Source: Odontocerum albicorne (taxonomy: Eukaryota; Arthropoda; Insecta; Trichoptera; Odontoceridae). Taken from it: DNA of 64,000 nt. The stretch spans positions 17,333,246 to 17,397,245 of the forward strand of contig OX463862.1 in assembly GCA_949825065.1 (NCBI GenBank), written 5' to 3'. Positions 34,961 through 45,945 of this stretch are shown here, piece after piece. Within the stretch, counting starts at the first letter, position 1, and the number at the start of each line of letters is the position of its first letter. The notes beneath the pieces are model-generated. The model made no database searches. It worked only from the letters and a program-made list of their open reading frames with translations, and had not been told where the DNA came from. A program made the position numbers and the translations under genes.

Positions 34961-35459
34961 TTACATAAAAGTCGCCCAAGAGACTAAAACTCTGCATTAG
35001 TTTTAGACCATCTGATATAGCTAGGTAAGTTTGGCTGCTCTTCGATTTTGGCGCCAACAAAATAGCAACGACTCTGTTAGATACGAGTGCAATATTCTCA
35101 TACGAAGAACACCCATTACATGTCACTACTGTTAAATTGTTGCTAATTTATAGTGTTTTGAATTGTTTATGTTTCGTATTAAACGTAAGGCATTGCTGGC
35201 GATAATGAGTTAACGGTTCCAATATTTGACTTGATTGCCATTTGCCAATAAATAACATAAGTCAGGTTATTCTGTATATAACGACGTAGTATTGACAACT
35301 CGTTCGAAGACGAACCGCGAGTTCCATGCCTACTCAAGTGGTTCTTAACACGAAGAGTTAATAAATGGGGGGAAGGCTGGTCACGCTCTCCAATATGAAT
35401 GAATAATCAAAAGTATTTCTGTCATCAAAAACATCAAAAGTACTCGTATTACATTATTT

Positions 35460-35590
35460 TCCTCAGTGAGATACAGGCAAACCCCTAGTTTACTGGGGAC
35501 ACGACAAATGTTCGAATTAAATTATTTGTCGTTTTTTCGCAAATTATGTATATTTCTTGTCATGTGTAAAATAAATAAATTTAAAAAATC
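35460..35590 (+). repeat. Repeat-K
   Basis: CAGTGAGATACAGGCAAA, CCCTAGTTTACTGGGGACAC and TATATTTCTTGTCATGTGTA followed by AAATAAATAAATT. Inverted copies are at 53830-53990 and 3110-3190. An RTE-B frame follows directly. 34964-35459 holds nothing recognised. Confidence 0.55.
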
Positions 35591-35599
35591 GAAATCTGC

Positions 35600-36100
35600 T
35601 AAGTCGATTGTCCACAATAGCATTTTAGTAACAACTTTGAAGTATGAGAGTGAAACGTGAAAGTGGAAAAATATTCAAAGGAACCGAATAAATGTAGTGG
35701 AAATTCGTGTACTACGAAGAATATATGGGGTGACAATGTATGAAAGAATACGGAATCAAGTTATAATGTGAATCAAAGTAACGCATTAATAATGATAAAG
35801 GAAAGCACTTTGAGATAGCTTGGGCATTTAGAACAAATTGATTAAAAATTAGCAATAAAACAAATATACTATACCATTGTGAGCGGAAGGTGTGCTCGAG
35901 TAAGGCCTAGGAAGTGTGGTTGTATCAAGTTAACGATATTTTGAATGAAGGAAACGTTAAAAATCAGAGAAATCGTGGGAGTTCTATGAGAGGGTGTATT
36001 GATGCAGAGGAGGTGAGATATGTAGGTTCCGTCATGATAGTCGAACGATTTGTTCTCACTGCCTACGTTGATAGGAATTCAATTTGATTGTATGTATATG
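35600..36100 (+). pseudogene. RTE-B LINE, longest C-terminal copy
   Basis: Blocks in order: KSIVHNSILVTTLKYESET, then a stop for Trp, KWKNIQRNRINVVEIRVLRR, IYGVTMYERIRNQVIM, a damaged GH block, VWLYQVNDILNEGNVKNQ and MRGCIDAEEVRYV, ending in VLTAYVDR. These follow the order of the region after the RT palm in RTE-type polyproteins. At least four stops or frameshifts. This is the best guide to the family within the window. Confidence 0.7.
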
Positions 36101-36107
36101 TTACAGT

Positions 36108-36386
36108 GGAAACGGATGGTCAGTAAACGTAAACTATAGGAAACGGATGGTCAGTAAACGTAAAATATAGGAAACGGATGGTCAGTAAACGTAAACTATA
36201 GGAAACGGATGGTTAGTAAAGGTAAAATATAGGAAACGGATGGTCAGTAAACGTAAACTATAGGAAACGGATGGTCAGTAAACGTAAACTATAGGAAACG
36301 GATGGTCAGTAAACGTAAACTATAGGAAACGGATGGTCAGTAAACGTCAACTATAGGAAACGGATGGTCAGTAAACGTAAAAATAA
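36108..36386. repeat. 31-bp tandem array, nine units
   Basis: Unit GGAAACGGATGGTCAGTAAA plus CGTAAACTATA. Starts run every 31 bases from 36108 to 36356. Unit 4 differs at three sites. 36387-37071 contains no recognised gene. Confidence 0.95.
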
Positions 36387-37071
36387 TGGATATAATCGAA
36401 GTCATGAGTATTCTCATGCTCCCGAATACATGGCGATTATAACTAGAGAATGTACACTTTCACTAAAGTAATCAGTGAATATGTTTTACAGTTTTAACTG
36501 TTCTCATTCACTTATAAAACAGTACTTCCACTGCTCGTTGTTAGTGAATGTTCTAGAATATTATGAACATCCATGCGCAACTGAGGCTCTTGCACTTTAA
36601 AATGTGAGACATTGAATTATTAATGCAATAAGAATTGCACTTTATGCACGTCATAATATCATAACTCTTTGAGCTGTTGCAATATATAAAACGTTAATTC
36701 AAAGTGTTTATTTATTTTATTTTAAATTAATTTACCACAAACCCAATTACCAAAGGTTCACAACACTCCAAAATATTGTTTATTGGCAGACAGACTCCCT
36801 ATACATAAATTTTTTTACAACTTAATTAAAAGTTCCTAGAACATCTACTGCGGTGTGGAAAGCAATGGAAAATCATCACTGCACTATTTTTCCCAAGAAA
36901 ACCATATACTCGTAAATATGCTTGACAATTTGTGGGCCACCTTACTCAACACTGAGTTCGCGACAAAGAAGTAGGAACACTAGAAATAGTATACATTTCT
37001 TCCACAGTCACTGATTACTAAAGTGAAGGTGTACATTATCTAGTTATAATCACCTGTATTCGGGTGTATAA

Positions 37072-37226
37072 GAATTCCTATGAGTCCGGTCATATCTATT
37101 CTTTCAAAAAAAGAAAGACAGAAATGGAAAAACATGCCGGTGTTCTCCAATCGTTTCACTTCGATGTGCCATCGGATCCAGTACAACGGTGTGTCCAGTG
37201 AGTTTGCTGGTGTGCAACGGCTCATT
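37072..37226 (+). mobile_element. Element-E, 3' half (empty-site copy)
   Basis: GTCCGGTCATATCTATTCTT, CCGGTGTTCTCCAATCGTTT, ATCGGATCCAGTACAACGGT, GTGTCCAGTGAGTTTGCTGG and TGTGCAACGGC. It aligns with 40850-41340 but lacks the 356-bp insert there. Confidence 0.7.
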
Positions 37227-37227
37227 A

Positions 37228-37640
37228 TTTTTGAGTTCCTTTCTTTCAGAATATCATTAACTTGATTCAACCATATTTTCCTTAGTCTTCCTCTTATACG
37301 CTTTCCACTCACATTTGCACTACATATCTATTTTATCAGTCTTTATTCATTCAGTCGATACACATGGCCAAAACATCGCAGCGTACTTTTACTTCTCTCG
37401 TCTTAGCCTTAAATTCACTTTCAGCATTAAATTTACTTTTATCCCTTATCACTTCATTCCATATTCTGTCATAGATTGTCACTATATAGTACTATATGTA
37501 TTTTATCCCTTATCACTTCATTCCATATTCTGTCATAGATTGTCACTATATAGTACTATATGTATTTTATCCCTTATCACTTCATTCCATATTCTGTCAT
37601 AGATTGTCACTATATAGTACTATATGTATTTTTTGTCAAT
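37228..37640 (-). pseudogene. RTE-B LINE fragment with a local 64-bp triplication
   Basis: The minus frame reads MSGKRIRGRLRKIWLNQVND ILKERNS, the GRPRxxWLxQVxDxLKER block. Beyond it, the segment TATCCCTTATCACTTCATTC, CATATTCTGTCATAGATTGT, CACTATATAGTACTATATGT is repeated about three times with a 64-base period (starts near 37437, 37501, 37565). Related single copies exist in the other RTE-B fragments, so the expansion is local. Confidence 0.75.
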
Positions 37641-38112
37641 ATATAGTATGTGGACTAATATTTTACCATATTATTATTTCACTTTACAATATTTAGTTTT
37701 GTATAAGGTTGTTTTTTTTTCTATAGTTAAATCAATACAATTTGAAAAAGTGACATAAATATTTTTTGTCATTTTTTTGGTTAAAATTTAAATAACGGTT
37801 TTTTGACAATATTGATATTCGAAAACCGGTTTTCCTAAATGTCGGAAATTATCGAACCGTAGTTAAAGGGCACCCATACGGATAAATAGACGAATCTCAT
37901 TCAATAAGATTTCTCCGTTTAACACGATATTTTATTATAAGTGACCCAGAAACAAAACATTTATCTAATAATTATTATAATTTTTAGCCCACCAACCTTA
38001 AAATGCACTTTACACATATACCGAATTGAATAATTATAGGTCTTCAGTTCGACATTTTGATGTTCACATAGTCATAAAAATAATGTGATGGGTTGTGCCT
38101 TAATATTGAAAT

Positions 38113-38669
38113 CAGCGTTTCCCAAACTGTGGGTCACGGCAATTTTTGTAGCTATCGAAAAAAAATTGTTGTAAAAATTTTTTTTTTTAATAAAATAGTT
38201 TATTGAAATATGAATCCATCAGTGTATACCGGAGGTAGATGCCACATTGTGAGAAAAAATAGATTTTTTAAATTCATTTTCTTATATTACATTTTCGTTG
38301 TATACAATACAACCTGGCAGGCTTATTGCCATGTGGCAATATCTTCCAGCCAACCAGAAATATATTAAAGAGGCCTAAAGTGAAAACCAGGTTAAAATCC
38401 TTTTTAATAAAATCCAGGTTCTAACGGGAATCGAACACACAGCCTCCTGGTTGGGAGATAAGCGTCTTACCAACTAGACCACGGAGGTTGTCTTTTTAGA
38501 GAATTTAAAAAATCTAGATTAGTTTTTTTTCATATTTTATTATGTATTTATTTTTTTATATAAATTCACGAATGATTATTTTAATATTTCTTTCTTCAAC
38601 TTTTCGCGATCGCTATAGATTGCCATTTTAAAACTTGACTAGCTATGCAAAAAGTTTTGGGAAGCACTG
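38113..38669. mobile_element. hAT-like non-autonomous element carrying a SINE
   Basis: The left end CAGCGTTTCCCAAACTGTGG and right end AGTTTTGGGAAGCACTG (reverse complement CAGTGCTTCCCAAAACT) resemble hAT termini. No clear 8-bp duplication. SINE-D lies inside at 38284-38494, flanked by GATTTTTTAAATTC and its inverse GAATTTAAAAAATC. Confidence 0.55.
38284..38494 (-). mobile_element. SINE-D, near full-length copy
   Basis: On the minus strand: GACAACCTCCGTGGTCTAGT (box A), a TTGGTAAGACGCTTATCTCC arm, TGTTCGATTCCCGTTAGAAC (box B), body, and tail TTTCTGGTTGGCTGGAAGAT, ATTGCCACATGGCAATAAGC, CTGCCAGGTTGTATTG. Best reference copy in the window. Confidence 0.85.
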
Positions 38670-38839
38670 TTATAAACGAAACATTAAATTATCGATTTTT
38701 TATTACTGCATGAATTAAATGAGTGAATGAAGTATTGAAAAGGATCATCATCATTATTATCAAGCCATGTGTTTATCAGGGTAGGCAGAGATAATTGATT
38801 TCCAGTTATATCCTAGTACACATCTTCCGCTTCCGCCAC

Positions 38840-38920
38840 ATAATGTTAGGTGATGTAACGTAACGACTGTGTATATCTGTGGTGAGGAACAGTCCATTCG
38901 ACACTTGCTAAAGTGACAAA
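38840..38920 (+). pseudogene. LINE zinc-knuckle-like fragment
   Basis: TVYICGEEQSIRHLLK, then a stop where Cys may be expected, then QRV, resembles the CxxCGxxExxxHLLxxC motif near the C-terminus of R1/Jockey-type polyproteins. Only one short block. Confidence 0.35.
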
Positions 38921-39124
38921 GAGTCATATGTCTTTCACCGAAGAGGACTTGATTCTTGGAACGCCCAGTACTATCCAGGTGGATGAATTCTGGGTGGAAG
39001 TTAGTAAGACAGATTGCGAAATGCGGATATTAGAAAACAATGCGGATTGAAAGACGATGCTGTTACCAAACCATCTCAATGTTTCTTTCTTCATAAGATA
39101 AAGAAAAAACCATTGAGATAGTTC

Positions 39125-39540
39125 GGTAAAGTAGACAGAATTCCTTCCCAATTCACCGCTCTTCTTTTCTACGCCGTCCTTTACTGTCCATGCAGTGAGA
39201 CTCTGGAACCAGTTACAAACCAATGTTAGACTCGCTCCGTCCTTGGCATGCTTTAAGAAGCGACTGAAAACTCTTCATTTCTAGTCAGTAATATAACTTA
39301 ATTTATTCCTGATTTATCTTTCCTCTCCACCATCCTTTTCTTTTCCATTGATTAATGATATCTCACTTTTACTTTAATATGTTTATGTCCATACATTTCA
39401 TAAATATGAATATGGTAGTCGGAATATTTTTTGCGACCATGTAACTTGATTTATTTACTTTTGTCTGTTTGATTGGAAGAGATTGCCGTCTGGCAATAAA
39501 CACGCCAGATAGTATTTACAATGATGTGTTAGAATAAAGA
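39125..39540 (+). mobile_element. LINE-C 3' end, copy at 39 kb
   Basis: Contains TTTACTGTCCATGCAGTGAG, CTCTGGAACCAGTTACAAAC and CCTTGGCATGCTTTAAGAAG, then a diverged UTR and the tail ATTGGAAGAGATTGCCGTCT, GGCAATAAACACGCCAGATA. 5'-truncated. Confidence 0.75.
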
Positions 39541-39599
39541 ACAATTAGAGATTTACAATAACAATCTTCTCGTACCTTTTCAAGTAGTTTAGAAGAAAC

Positions 39600-39775
39600 T
39601 GAAAGTTTGGAAAGACGCAGAAACACGCGGTACGACCAAAAAAAGTAATAAGAGAATATATATGGAGATGGGTGTGGACGTGATAGAAGCGAAATATATA
39701 TGCCAGGATAGAATGAAGTGGAGATCAGTTGTCTCTGTCTACTCCAATAGAGATAGGGCATGATGGTGATGATTA
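39600..39775 (+). pseudogene. RTE-B LINE, last codons
   Basis: MGVDVIEAKYICQDRMKWRS then VVSVYSNRDRA and a TGATGGTGATGATTATGATG tail. This is the EEAKxxCQDRxxWRSVVSxYxxxK terminus, well preserved. Confidence 0.65.
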
Positions 39776-39884
39776 TGATGTCGTAAATCTTAATTTAGAA
39801 GTCAAAATTTTGTTTTTCAGCTTATGAAATATTTTTTGGCTCCTAACTAAAATAATTGTAAAAACTCGTTTTGTATTTGATTAC

Positions 39885-40208
39885 ACTTTTGCTTGACTGC
39901 TTTATTGTCAAGTGGCAAATTCTTCGAGTCAACAGAAAAGTAACCTACGTGGCCGAGTCTTCAAAACCCGGAGGTATCCGGTTCAATTCCCCATATATTT
40001 TAGAAAAAAGGACTCCAGTCTATTTGTCGCTTAAGGTTTGTCAAATCCTTTTAAGTTTGGTTAGAAGCGATTGCCACATACTCGTAGCTATCAACCCGAC
40101 AGGTTCTACTGTATACTACAACTCTTATTTGAAAAATAAGACTGGGATCTTTTTTAAGGTTACCATCGGATATCAATCCCGTCTTACCATCTAGGCCACG
40201 GAGATCGC
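39885..40208. mobile_element. SINE-D inside an inverted SINE-D
   Basis: Order: minus tail (39885-39930, TTATTGTCAAGTGGCAAATT), plus head with TACGTGGCCGAGTCTTC and GTATCCGGTTCAATTCCCC (39948-40000), plus body and tail (to about 40130), then minus head (40131-40208, GATATCAATCCCGTCTTACC, TAGGCCACGGAGATCGCC). This is the pattern of a plus SINE inserted into an older minus SINE. Confidence 0.6.
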
Positions 40209-40724
40209 CACCGATCAAGATAACTAGATTTGTTTGCCCGGACCACCTTAAACTGGTAATTTGTGTGAGTAAATTTCATGTTGTTTAAGGCCACCACACG
40301 ACACAATTTAGAAAATTTCTACCTATGCGTATTATTTGTATATCTAAATGCTTTTTAAAATAATAACAGTAAAGGTGTGTTATTAGATTAATAGAATCTC
40401 GTAAAAGTGCGTTCGAGTACCCTTCAGCAATGATTTATTGCTATTGGGCCTATGCCGTCCGATAAAGAGAAAGTTTACGGCCATCATTGCAAGCCACATT
40501 AGTGCAGTACAGCTCCAATTATCCGACAGCTGCACAGGGAGTAATTGAAGTATTTTAAAGTCAACTCACCAGGTTAAAGGGTTTGCCATCCTTTGTATGG
40601 TAAAATAAATATATTTAATCCTACTTTATCATCATAAAATGTTGGCCATAAATAACACCAATAAAGTTTAAAAGCAAGATCTATAATACAGTGATCAGGC
40701 CCGCTATATTACATGGAGGAGATT

Positions 40725-41475
40725 TAATGTGTATGTCCGCGCGGTAACGTACTGGACTTTCGTGCGAAAGGTCGCCGGTTTAAATCATGCGCTGTGCTAC
40801 TCTCCTCGAATGACACAGGCAATTTTCCGCCTAGTATTCTATGACTTCGGTCATATCTATTATTTTAAAAAAAGTAAAAAAAAACTTTCCGGTGTACTTC
40901 AATCGTCTAACTTCAGGTGTGCTATCCGATCTAGTACACTCGTGTTTACTAGACGTCGATCTAGACTATTAGGAATTTCTGGAGAGACCGCATCACAAAT
41001 GAAGAGGTTCTCCAACGAATCGAAGGAGGAAGGCACCTGCTCAGGATCCTGTCCGAAAGGCGTGCAAGATGGATCGGTCATATAATACGACAAGAGGGCC
41101 TCTTGCATGCCATAATGGAGGGTATGACCGAGGGGACAAACTCTAGGGGACGCCCACGCCGAGAGTACCTGGAGGACCTGTTGGTGGACGTGCGCTGCTC
41201 AACATATACAGACTTAAAGAGAGCCGCACAGGACAGGGGGGAATGGAGGAGAAGAGTTCAAATTGCTGCAAACCAGTCTTAGGACTGCAACCACGGAAGG
41301 AACACTCGTGTGGCCGGTGAGTTTATTGGTGTACAACGACTTAGTCACTCAAAGATGATAAAAATAGTAAATTTCCACCGCACAACTTCGCTTCACTGAG
41401 TTGACGTTGCAATGGCGAGGAGATCCTCGACTACGAAGCCCAGCAACGACGACAACGTAGAGCCAAGTGTTGGCC
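40725..41475 (+). mobile_element. Element-E, longest copy, split by a LINE insert
   Basis: The head has GCGCGGTAACGTACTGGACT and AGGTCGCCGGTTTAAATCAT, a tRNA-like arrangement of box A and box B. The body has CTCGAATGACACAGGCAATT and CCGCCTAGTATTC. The 3' region resumes after the insert with GGCCGGTGAGTTTATTGG and ends with GAGGAGATCCTCGACTAC and GCCCAGCAACGACG. Relatives: 13515, 32672, 37072, 48418 and 58945. No protein. Confidence 0.65.
40946..41301 (+). mobile_element. 5'-truncated RTE-type LINE inserted in element-E
   Basis: Flanked by ACACTCGTGT at 40936-40945 and 41302-41311, a 10-bp target duplication. The frame 40980-41282 is intact for about 100 codons: WRDRITNEEVLQRIEGGRHL, LRILSERRARWIGHIIRQEG, MEGMTEGTNSRGRPRREYLE, DLKRAAQDRGEWRRRVQIAA and stop at 41280-41282. 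This is the RTE-type C-terminus. The intact frame and perfect duplication suggest a young insertion. Only about 20 bases follow the stop. Confidence 0.85.
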
Positions 41476-42064
41476 TCTAAAAAAGGGGGAACAACTGCTT
41501 CATTTCGCGGAGATGCGGATACTATGATGGTCATTAGAATGAACAAGATCCGATAATGAACGAATTCGCGAAGCAATTAAAGTGGCGCCAATAATATACG
41601 AGTATAAAGCCCTGGAAGCACGACTACGTTGAATCGTCGAGACCATACAAAAGTAGAGAAGTTTTCTTCAGCTATCAGGCGAAATCCTCAATACATAACA
41701 CAAACGCTTTCAACGATTTAAACCAATTACTTAAAAAAACTAGAAAAAAATCAATCTTAAGATATCACAATAATAACATAAACAAGGATTACCCATGTGT
41801 CTCTGTGAAATAGTTCAATTATGCGATCAAATTTTATTGATGAACTCAATACTCAAGTTTATAACCAAAATATGGATGATATCAATATTGGAAAATTTAT
41901 TCAACAAGGGTATTCCGTGTGCAAGTGTTCGTAATCTCAATAGCTCAGTTCGTGAATACTGCGCTGAAAACAATCTTAATTCATGATGGCAATTGCCAGG
42001 TACTTTAAACAAAAGTCTATCAGTAAATTTTTTCAATAAAATAAATGAAACACTCATTTTGCAT

Positions 42065-42165
42065 TCACCACTATTTTATTTGAGTTCACTGCCACATTCA
42101 AAGGCCTCCGTCTTCCTCGTCAGGTGAAGATGAAAAAATTTTTGAAATCGGTAGTGAACACAAAT
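42065..42165. repeat. PLE-H-like foldback
   Basis: ACCACTATTTTATTTGAGTT at the left and GTGAACACAAATAACACAGT at the right form an inverted repeat. Both arms have a GTCAGGTGAAGATG / CCTGACGAGG motif and the right arm GAAATCGGTAGTGAAC, a degenerate relative of the hammerhead-like core at 5.09 kb. Confidence 0.45.
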
Positions 42166-42348
42166 AACACAGTGGTCAATACAAAATTTAAAAAACAAAT
42201 ATCATATTAAAAATGTATAAAGATGATACGAGTACCATAAAGTTTTAAACAAATGACTTTTCTAAGATTCAAGAAACAAAAGTTTATCAATCAAAAAGGT
42301 GTTGCTGGTTTTTTCTGTATAAACAGGAGCATGGATCTCTTTTAACGT

Positions 42349-42660
42349 TTAAAGATACTCATTAAAATAATATCCAAGCATATTCATAAAAAATGTAGGA
42401 TACAGCCATGGGTAAAATTCATATATTTTGCAATAAACGTGTCGTAGAAACCCTTTTAAAACTCGCTCAACAATCAGAAAATTCTGGATTCCTCTCGGGT
42501 TCCACATAATTGAGCCGTACTTGAATCTTCTGCGAACCAGTGAATTATGAAGAAATCTCACAATAGCGTCACAATCAAATGCCCTAGAGACTCTTTATCA
42601 CAAATCCCAGAACTTAATTGCCTGACAAATTCGTGCATATGTTATATTCTAAATATGATA
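42349..42660 (-). pseudogene. CR1/Jockey-type LINE, RT thumb fragment
   Basis: The minus strand reads LGFVIKS, then after a one-base shift RAFDCDAIVRFLHNSLVRRR, FKYGSIMWNPRG, IERVLKGFLRHVY-like IVERVLKGFLRHVYCKIYEF and YPWLYPTFFMNMLGYYF. This matches the LxxLYxSLVRSxLEYxSxVWNP...IERVQxxFLR region of CR1/Jockey-type RTs. Truncated at both ends; the palm is absent. Confidence 0.7.
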
Positions 42661-42771
42661 ACCAAATGTTTATTTACTGTTCAACATGATGCTAAAGCCT
42701 TTGATAGTGTTGACACGCAAGATGGGCTAATCATCGATTAAGTATCGTAAGAACTGCTGGTTATTGTGGTT

Positions 42772-43191
42772 TTCGACTGCTTTTGCGTCTTAAGACGAAC
42801 TGTCTCTATTGTCATATGATCGGTATCATTTGTCATATGATCGGTGTCATTTGTCATATGATTGGTGTAATTTGTCGTATGATCGGTATCATTTTGTCAT
42901 ATGATCGGTATCATTTGTCATATGTTCGGTATCATTTGACCTCCATCATCTAGCTCTAAATGCACATGTTCCCAAAACTGAAAAGTCTTTGGTTCGACTG
43001 CTTTTGCGTCTTAAGACGAACTGTCCCTTTTGTCATATGATCGGTATAATTTGCCATATGATCGGTATCATTTGTCATATGATCGGTATCATTTGTCATA
43101 TGATTGGTGTCATTTGTCATATGATCGGTATCATTTGACCTCCATCATCTAGCTCTAAATGCACATGTTCCCAAAACTGAAAAGTCTTTGG
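42772..43191. repeat. Two tandem 200-220-bp blocks, each with a 21-bp array
   Basis: Block 1 (42772-42991) and block 2 (42992-43191) start TTCGACTGCTTTTGCGTCTT, contain the palindrome CGTCTTAAGACG, then 6 and 5 units of TTTGTCATATGATCGGTATCA, then CCTCCATCATCTAGCTCTAA and CAAAACTGAAAAGTCTTTGG. They differ by one inner unit. Confidence 0.95.
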
Positions 43192-43199
43192 TTCACCTC

Positions 43200-44040
43200 T
43201 GAATTCATTGTTCTCAAACATCTAAAACCTTATAGTAAAATAGGTGGGATATAGACTCAACAACTGACACTTTGTTTTATCTATGACTAAACACTGATGA
43301 GTCATATACTTTCATATTGTTAAAGGCACCTCACTGGTAGCACCTACTCTAATGAATAGCTTATTTCCGAAATCAGAACATTTCTAGCCTTTCCCTTCCT
43401 GTGTTAAAAAAAACCGTCCGTTCCGTTCTGTGTATTCAATGCACATCAATACTAATATAAAAATGAGCGATTCAAAATAGGAAAAATAAGAATATTCATT
43501 GCCAACCGCTTAAGTTAATTACATTTGAAGTCAAAAGGGATAATAATTGAAATTTAATTGCTGAAAACATGAAAAAAACATCGGCCGACGTTCACAAAAC
43601 GGGTAAAGAGACCACCTCAAATGAATTGAGAGTTGAGATGGACTAACATTGTGTATGTTATACCTCGAAGGAAGAAACACAACTGCAAACTGAGATTCTA
43701 TTTCTTGCGTTTCCATATACCGAAATAGAGTGAGAGTGAGACGTCAATAGTGTCGCTTCCTCACCCATAGCGGGTTTTTAGAATGAATAAACCTACGTCA
43801 CGCACTGGAACATGTTTGACTGTATTGGTGAATTTATTCCCGATTTTTACAAAATATCTCTGATGTGGCCGATAAGTGCTAATTATTATTAATATAATTT
43901 TTTCATTCAATGTGTAAATGTATTACGAAGGAATACCTAAAATCTGAATCCAGAATTTATTATATTTATAGAGACAATAAAGTTTTTAGAAGCAATGTGT
44001 ACTAGTTACACATCACAGGGAAGGAAGGGTTAAAGAAGAA
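43200..44040. other. Unassigned DNA
   Basis: No recognised gene or repeat; the frame at 43531-43716 has no motif. Confidence 0.4.
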
Positions 44041-44044
44041 TTGA

Positions 44045-44146
44045 GTGAAAACCAGACTGGAATCTTTCGGGGTTTAAAAGTAATCAAACCCACCAACTGG
44101 AGACTGAAAGATGGGCGTCTTACCAGCCAGGTCACTAAGGGTGTCT
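44045..44146 (-). mobile_element. SINE-D, head and body
   Basis: AAAACCAGACTGGAATC and GGCGTCTTACCAGCCAGGTC (box A region) are clear. Box B (AATCAAACCCACCAACTGG) is diverged. Confidence 0.6.
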
Positions 44147-44256
44147 AGTTGGTTACTTACAGAACAATATGATTGCATAATAATTGTTAGGTAAATCAAA
44201 TTAAAGTTTGTCGACCAACAATGGCTTCGCTATTTTTTCTAATAGTAATTTATATA

Positions 44257-45531
44257 TTGGGTCCTTACATGTGAAATTGGCGTTTTGTTTGGGAGGAACA
44301 TAAAGTAGATTTTTTTTTAATATAATATATTTATTTAATCAAAGTATGTACCATTGCTATCTATGCACTTTTGCCATCTCATAGGTAGTTCATCGATCCC
44401 TTTACTAAAAAAAACATTCGGACGGGAATCAATAAAATCTTTGAAGTCGGTTTGGACTGCCCCATCGGAGTTGAATTTTTTCCCTTGCAAGAAGTTATCC
44501 AAATTTCGAAAAAAATAGTAATCTGTTGGGGCAAGGTCCGGAGAGTACGGTGGATGTCTTAGACATTCCAATTGAAGCTCTTCTAATTTGGTAGCCGTCT
44601 GTTGTGCAGTGTGTGGTCTAGCGTTATCATGAAGCAGCAGTGGCCTAGAGCGATTAACCAGCCTCGGTTGTTTAGCAGCTAGCTTTTCCATCATGGTTTG
44701 CAGTTGCTGACAATAGACATCTGCCGTAATCGTCTGGCCAGATTTAAGAAAGCTGTAGTGAACGACACCAGCACTAGTCCACCAAACGCTCACAAGTAAC
44801 TTTTTTGGAGTCAATTTTCGCTTGGGGCATGGTTTGGCTGGTTCGGCAGGGTTCAGCCATTGCGATGAGCGCTTCCGATTATCATACAGGATCCACTTTT
44901 CATCACAGGTAATGATTCGATTCAAAATCCCTTCATTATTGTGCCGGTTGAGTAATGCAACGCAGCAGTCAACGCGCGTTTGTTGATTTGCTTCACTCAA
45001 TTCGTGAGGTACCCACCTTTCAAGCTTTTTCACCTTCCCAATTTGCTTCAAGTGGATTAAAACAGTTTTATCACTAACACCGCAGCCTGCAGCTAACTCG
45101 GACGTGGTTTGCGATGGATCTGCTTCCACAATAGCCTTCAATTCTTCATTATCAACTTTCTCCACGGGGCTTGTTCTGCAGGTCGAAATTTCCAGAACGA
45201 AAACGTTGGAACCAAAAACGCACTGTGTTTTCTTTTGCGGCACCGTCGCCATACACATCATTAATCCTTCGAGCCGTTTCTGCAGCACTGGTGCCACGGT
45301 GGAACTCGTACTCGTAAATAACGCGATATTTCAAGTTTTCCATTTTGTAAACTGAGTGACGCAAAGAAAAAAACAATTGAGGAAAAAACAAATGAATTAT
45401 AATTTTCGAAACACAAATACTTGAGTAAATAGCTGTATAAATTTGAGTTTGAAATTCCTAACCAAAGAGAAGATATTTGAGATCAAAGTTGCAAGTACGG
45501 CAAAACGCCGGTTTCGTATGTGGGGACCTAA
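44257..45531 (-). mobile_element. Complete mariner element, 1275 bp
   Basis: ITRs TTGGGTCCTTACATGTGAAA at the left and, reverse-complemented, TTAGGTCCCCACATACGAAA at the right continue to a shared GGCGTTTTG. TA flanks both ends (44255-44256, 45532-45533). The transposase occupies 44335-45343 on the minus strand. Element size and layout are typical of mariner. Confidence 0.92.
44335..45343 (-). pseudogene. Mariner transposase, broken once in the linker
   Basis: ATG at 45343 (MENLKYRVIYEYEF). The first HTH region reads GTSAAETARRINDVYGDGAA and NTVRFWFQRFRSGNFDLQNK. A small deletion near 45160-45170, in the GRPE linker, shifts frame. The second frame reads VDNEELKAIV through WVPHELSE, ITCDEKWI (first Asp), LLHDNARPHTA (second Asp), YSPDLAPTDYYFF (third Asp, 34 residues after the second) and an RWQKCIDSNGTYFD end. 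All three catalytic Asp and WVPHEL are intact. It belongs to the mariner D,D34D group. It looks recently degraded, since I see only this lesion. Confidence 0.9.
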
Positions 45532-45769
45532 TATTAAAACAGATAAATAGATCACTTCTAACGCTTAAAGAGTGAAAATAGTCAAGTATATTATGTTCCC
45601 AATAAATATTGCCGTGCAAGGAAACACCCTACGTTTTACATACCATCGTACAGAACGAATATCATGGCTAAACACTCTGTCACGCGCGGTATAGATATAC
45701 TGAACCAACTGAGTGACACTGTGGATATATTCTCGGCACCGCCTAGGAGTATGAGAAGAACCCTGGCTG

Positions 45770-45945
45770 ACATTCTTCCTTGTGTATAAGCTAACAAGAA
45801 GAAGACCCTCATTGTGTAACAGGAGAAATCCGAGTAAAGTGGTTAGAAAAAAAATATGGATGAGGATGCGAAATGTGTGTCGTGGTAGAAAATTCCGACG
45901 GTTTCTCCTCTCTGCCTTCCCCGACAGGAAAACGGCGTGGTAGTA
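45770..45945 (+). pseudogene. RTE-B LINE, last codons
   Basis: Broken frames contain a DEDAKCVSW-like block and a PLCLPRQENGVVVF end, matching the QDRxxWRSVxSxxPxGKxxxGV terminus. 45534-45769 and 45946-46239 hold no recognised gene. Confidence 0.4.

Noticed and set aside
38284..38494. tRNA genes at SINE-D heads
   Set aside because: Boxes A and B are present, but the heads run into a common body and LINE-like tail at all copies.
42663..42741. DAKAFDSVDTQ as an RT motif A
   Set aside because: One short match in a frame with no other RT motifs nearby, on the strand opposite to the adjacent LINE fragment.
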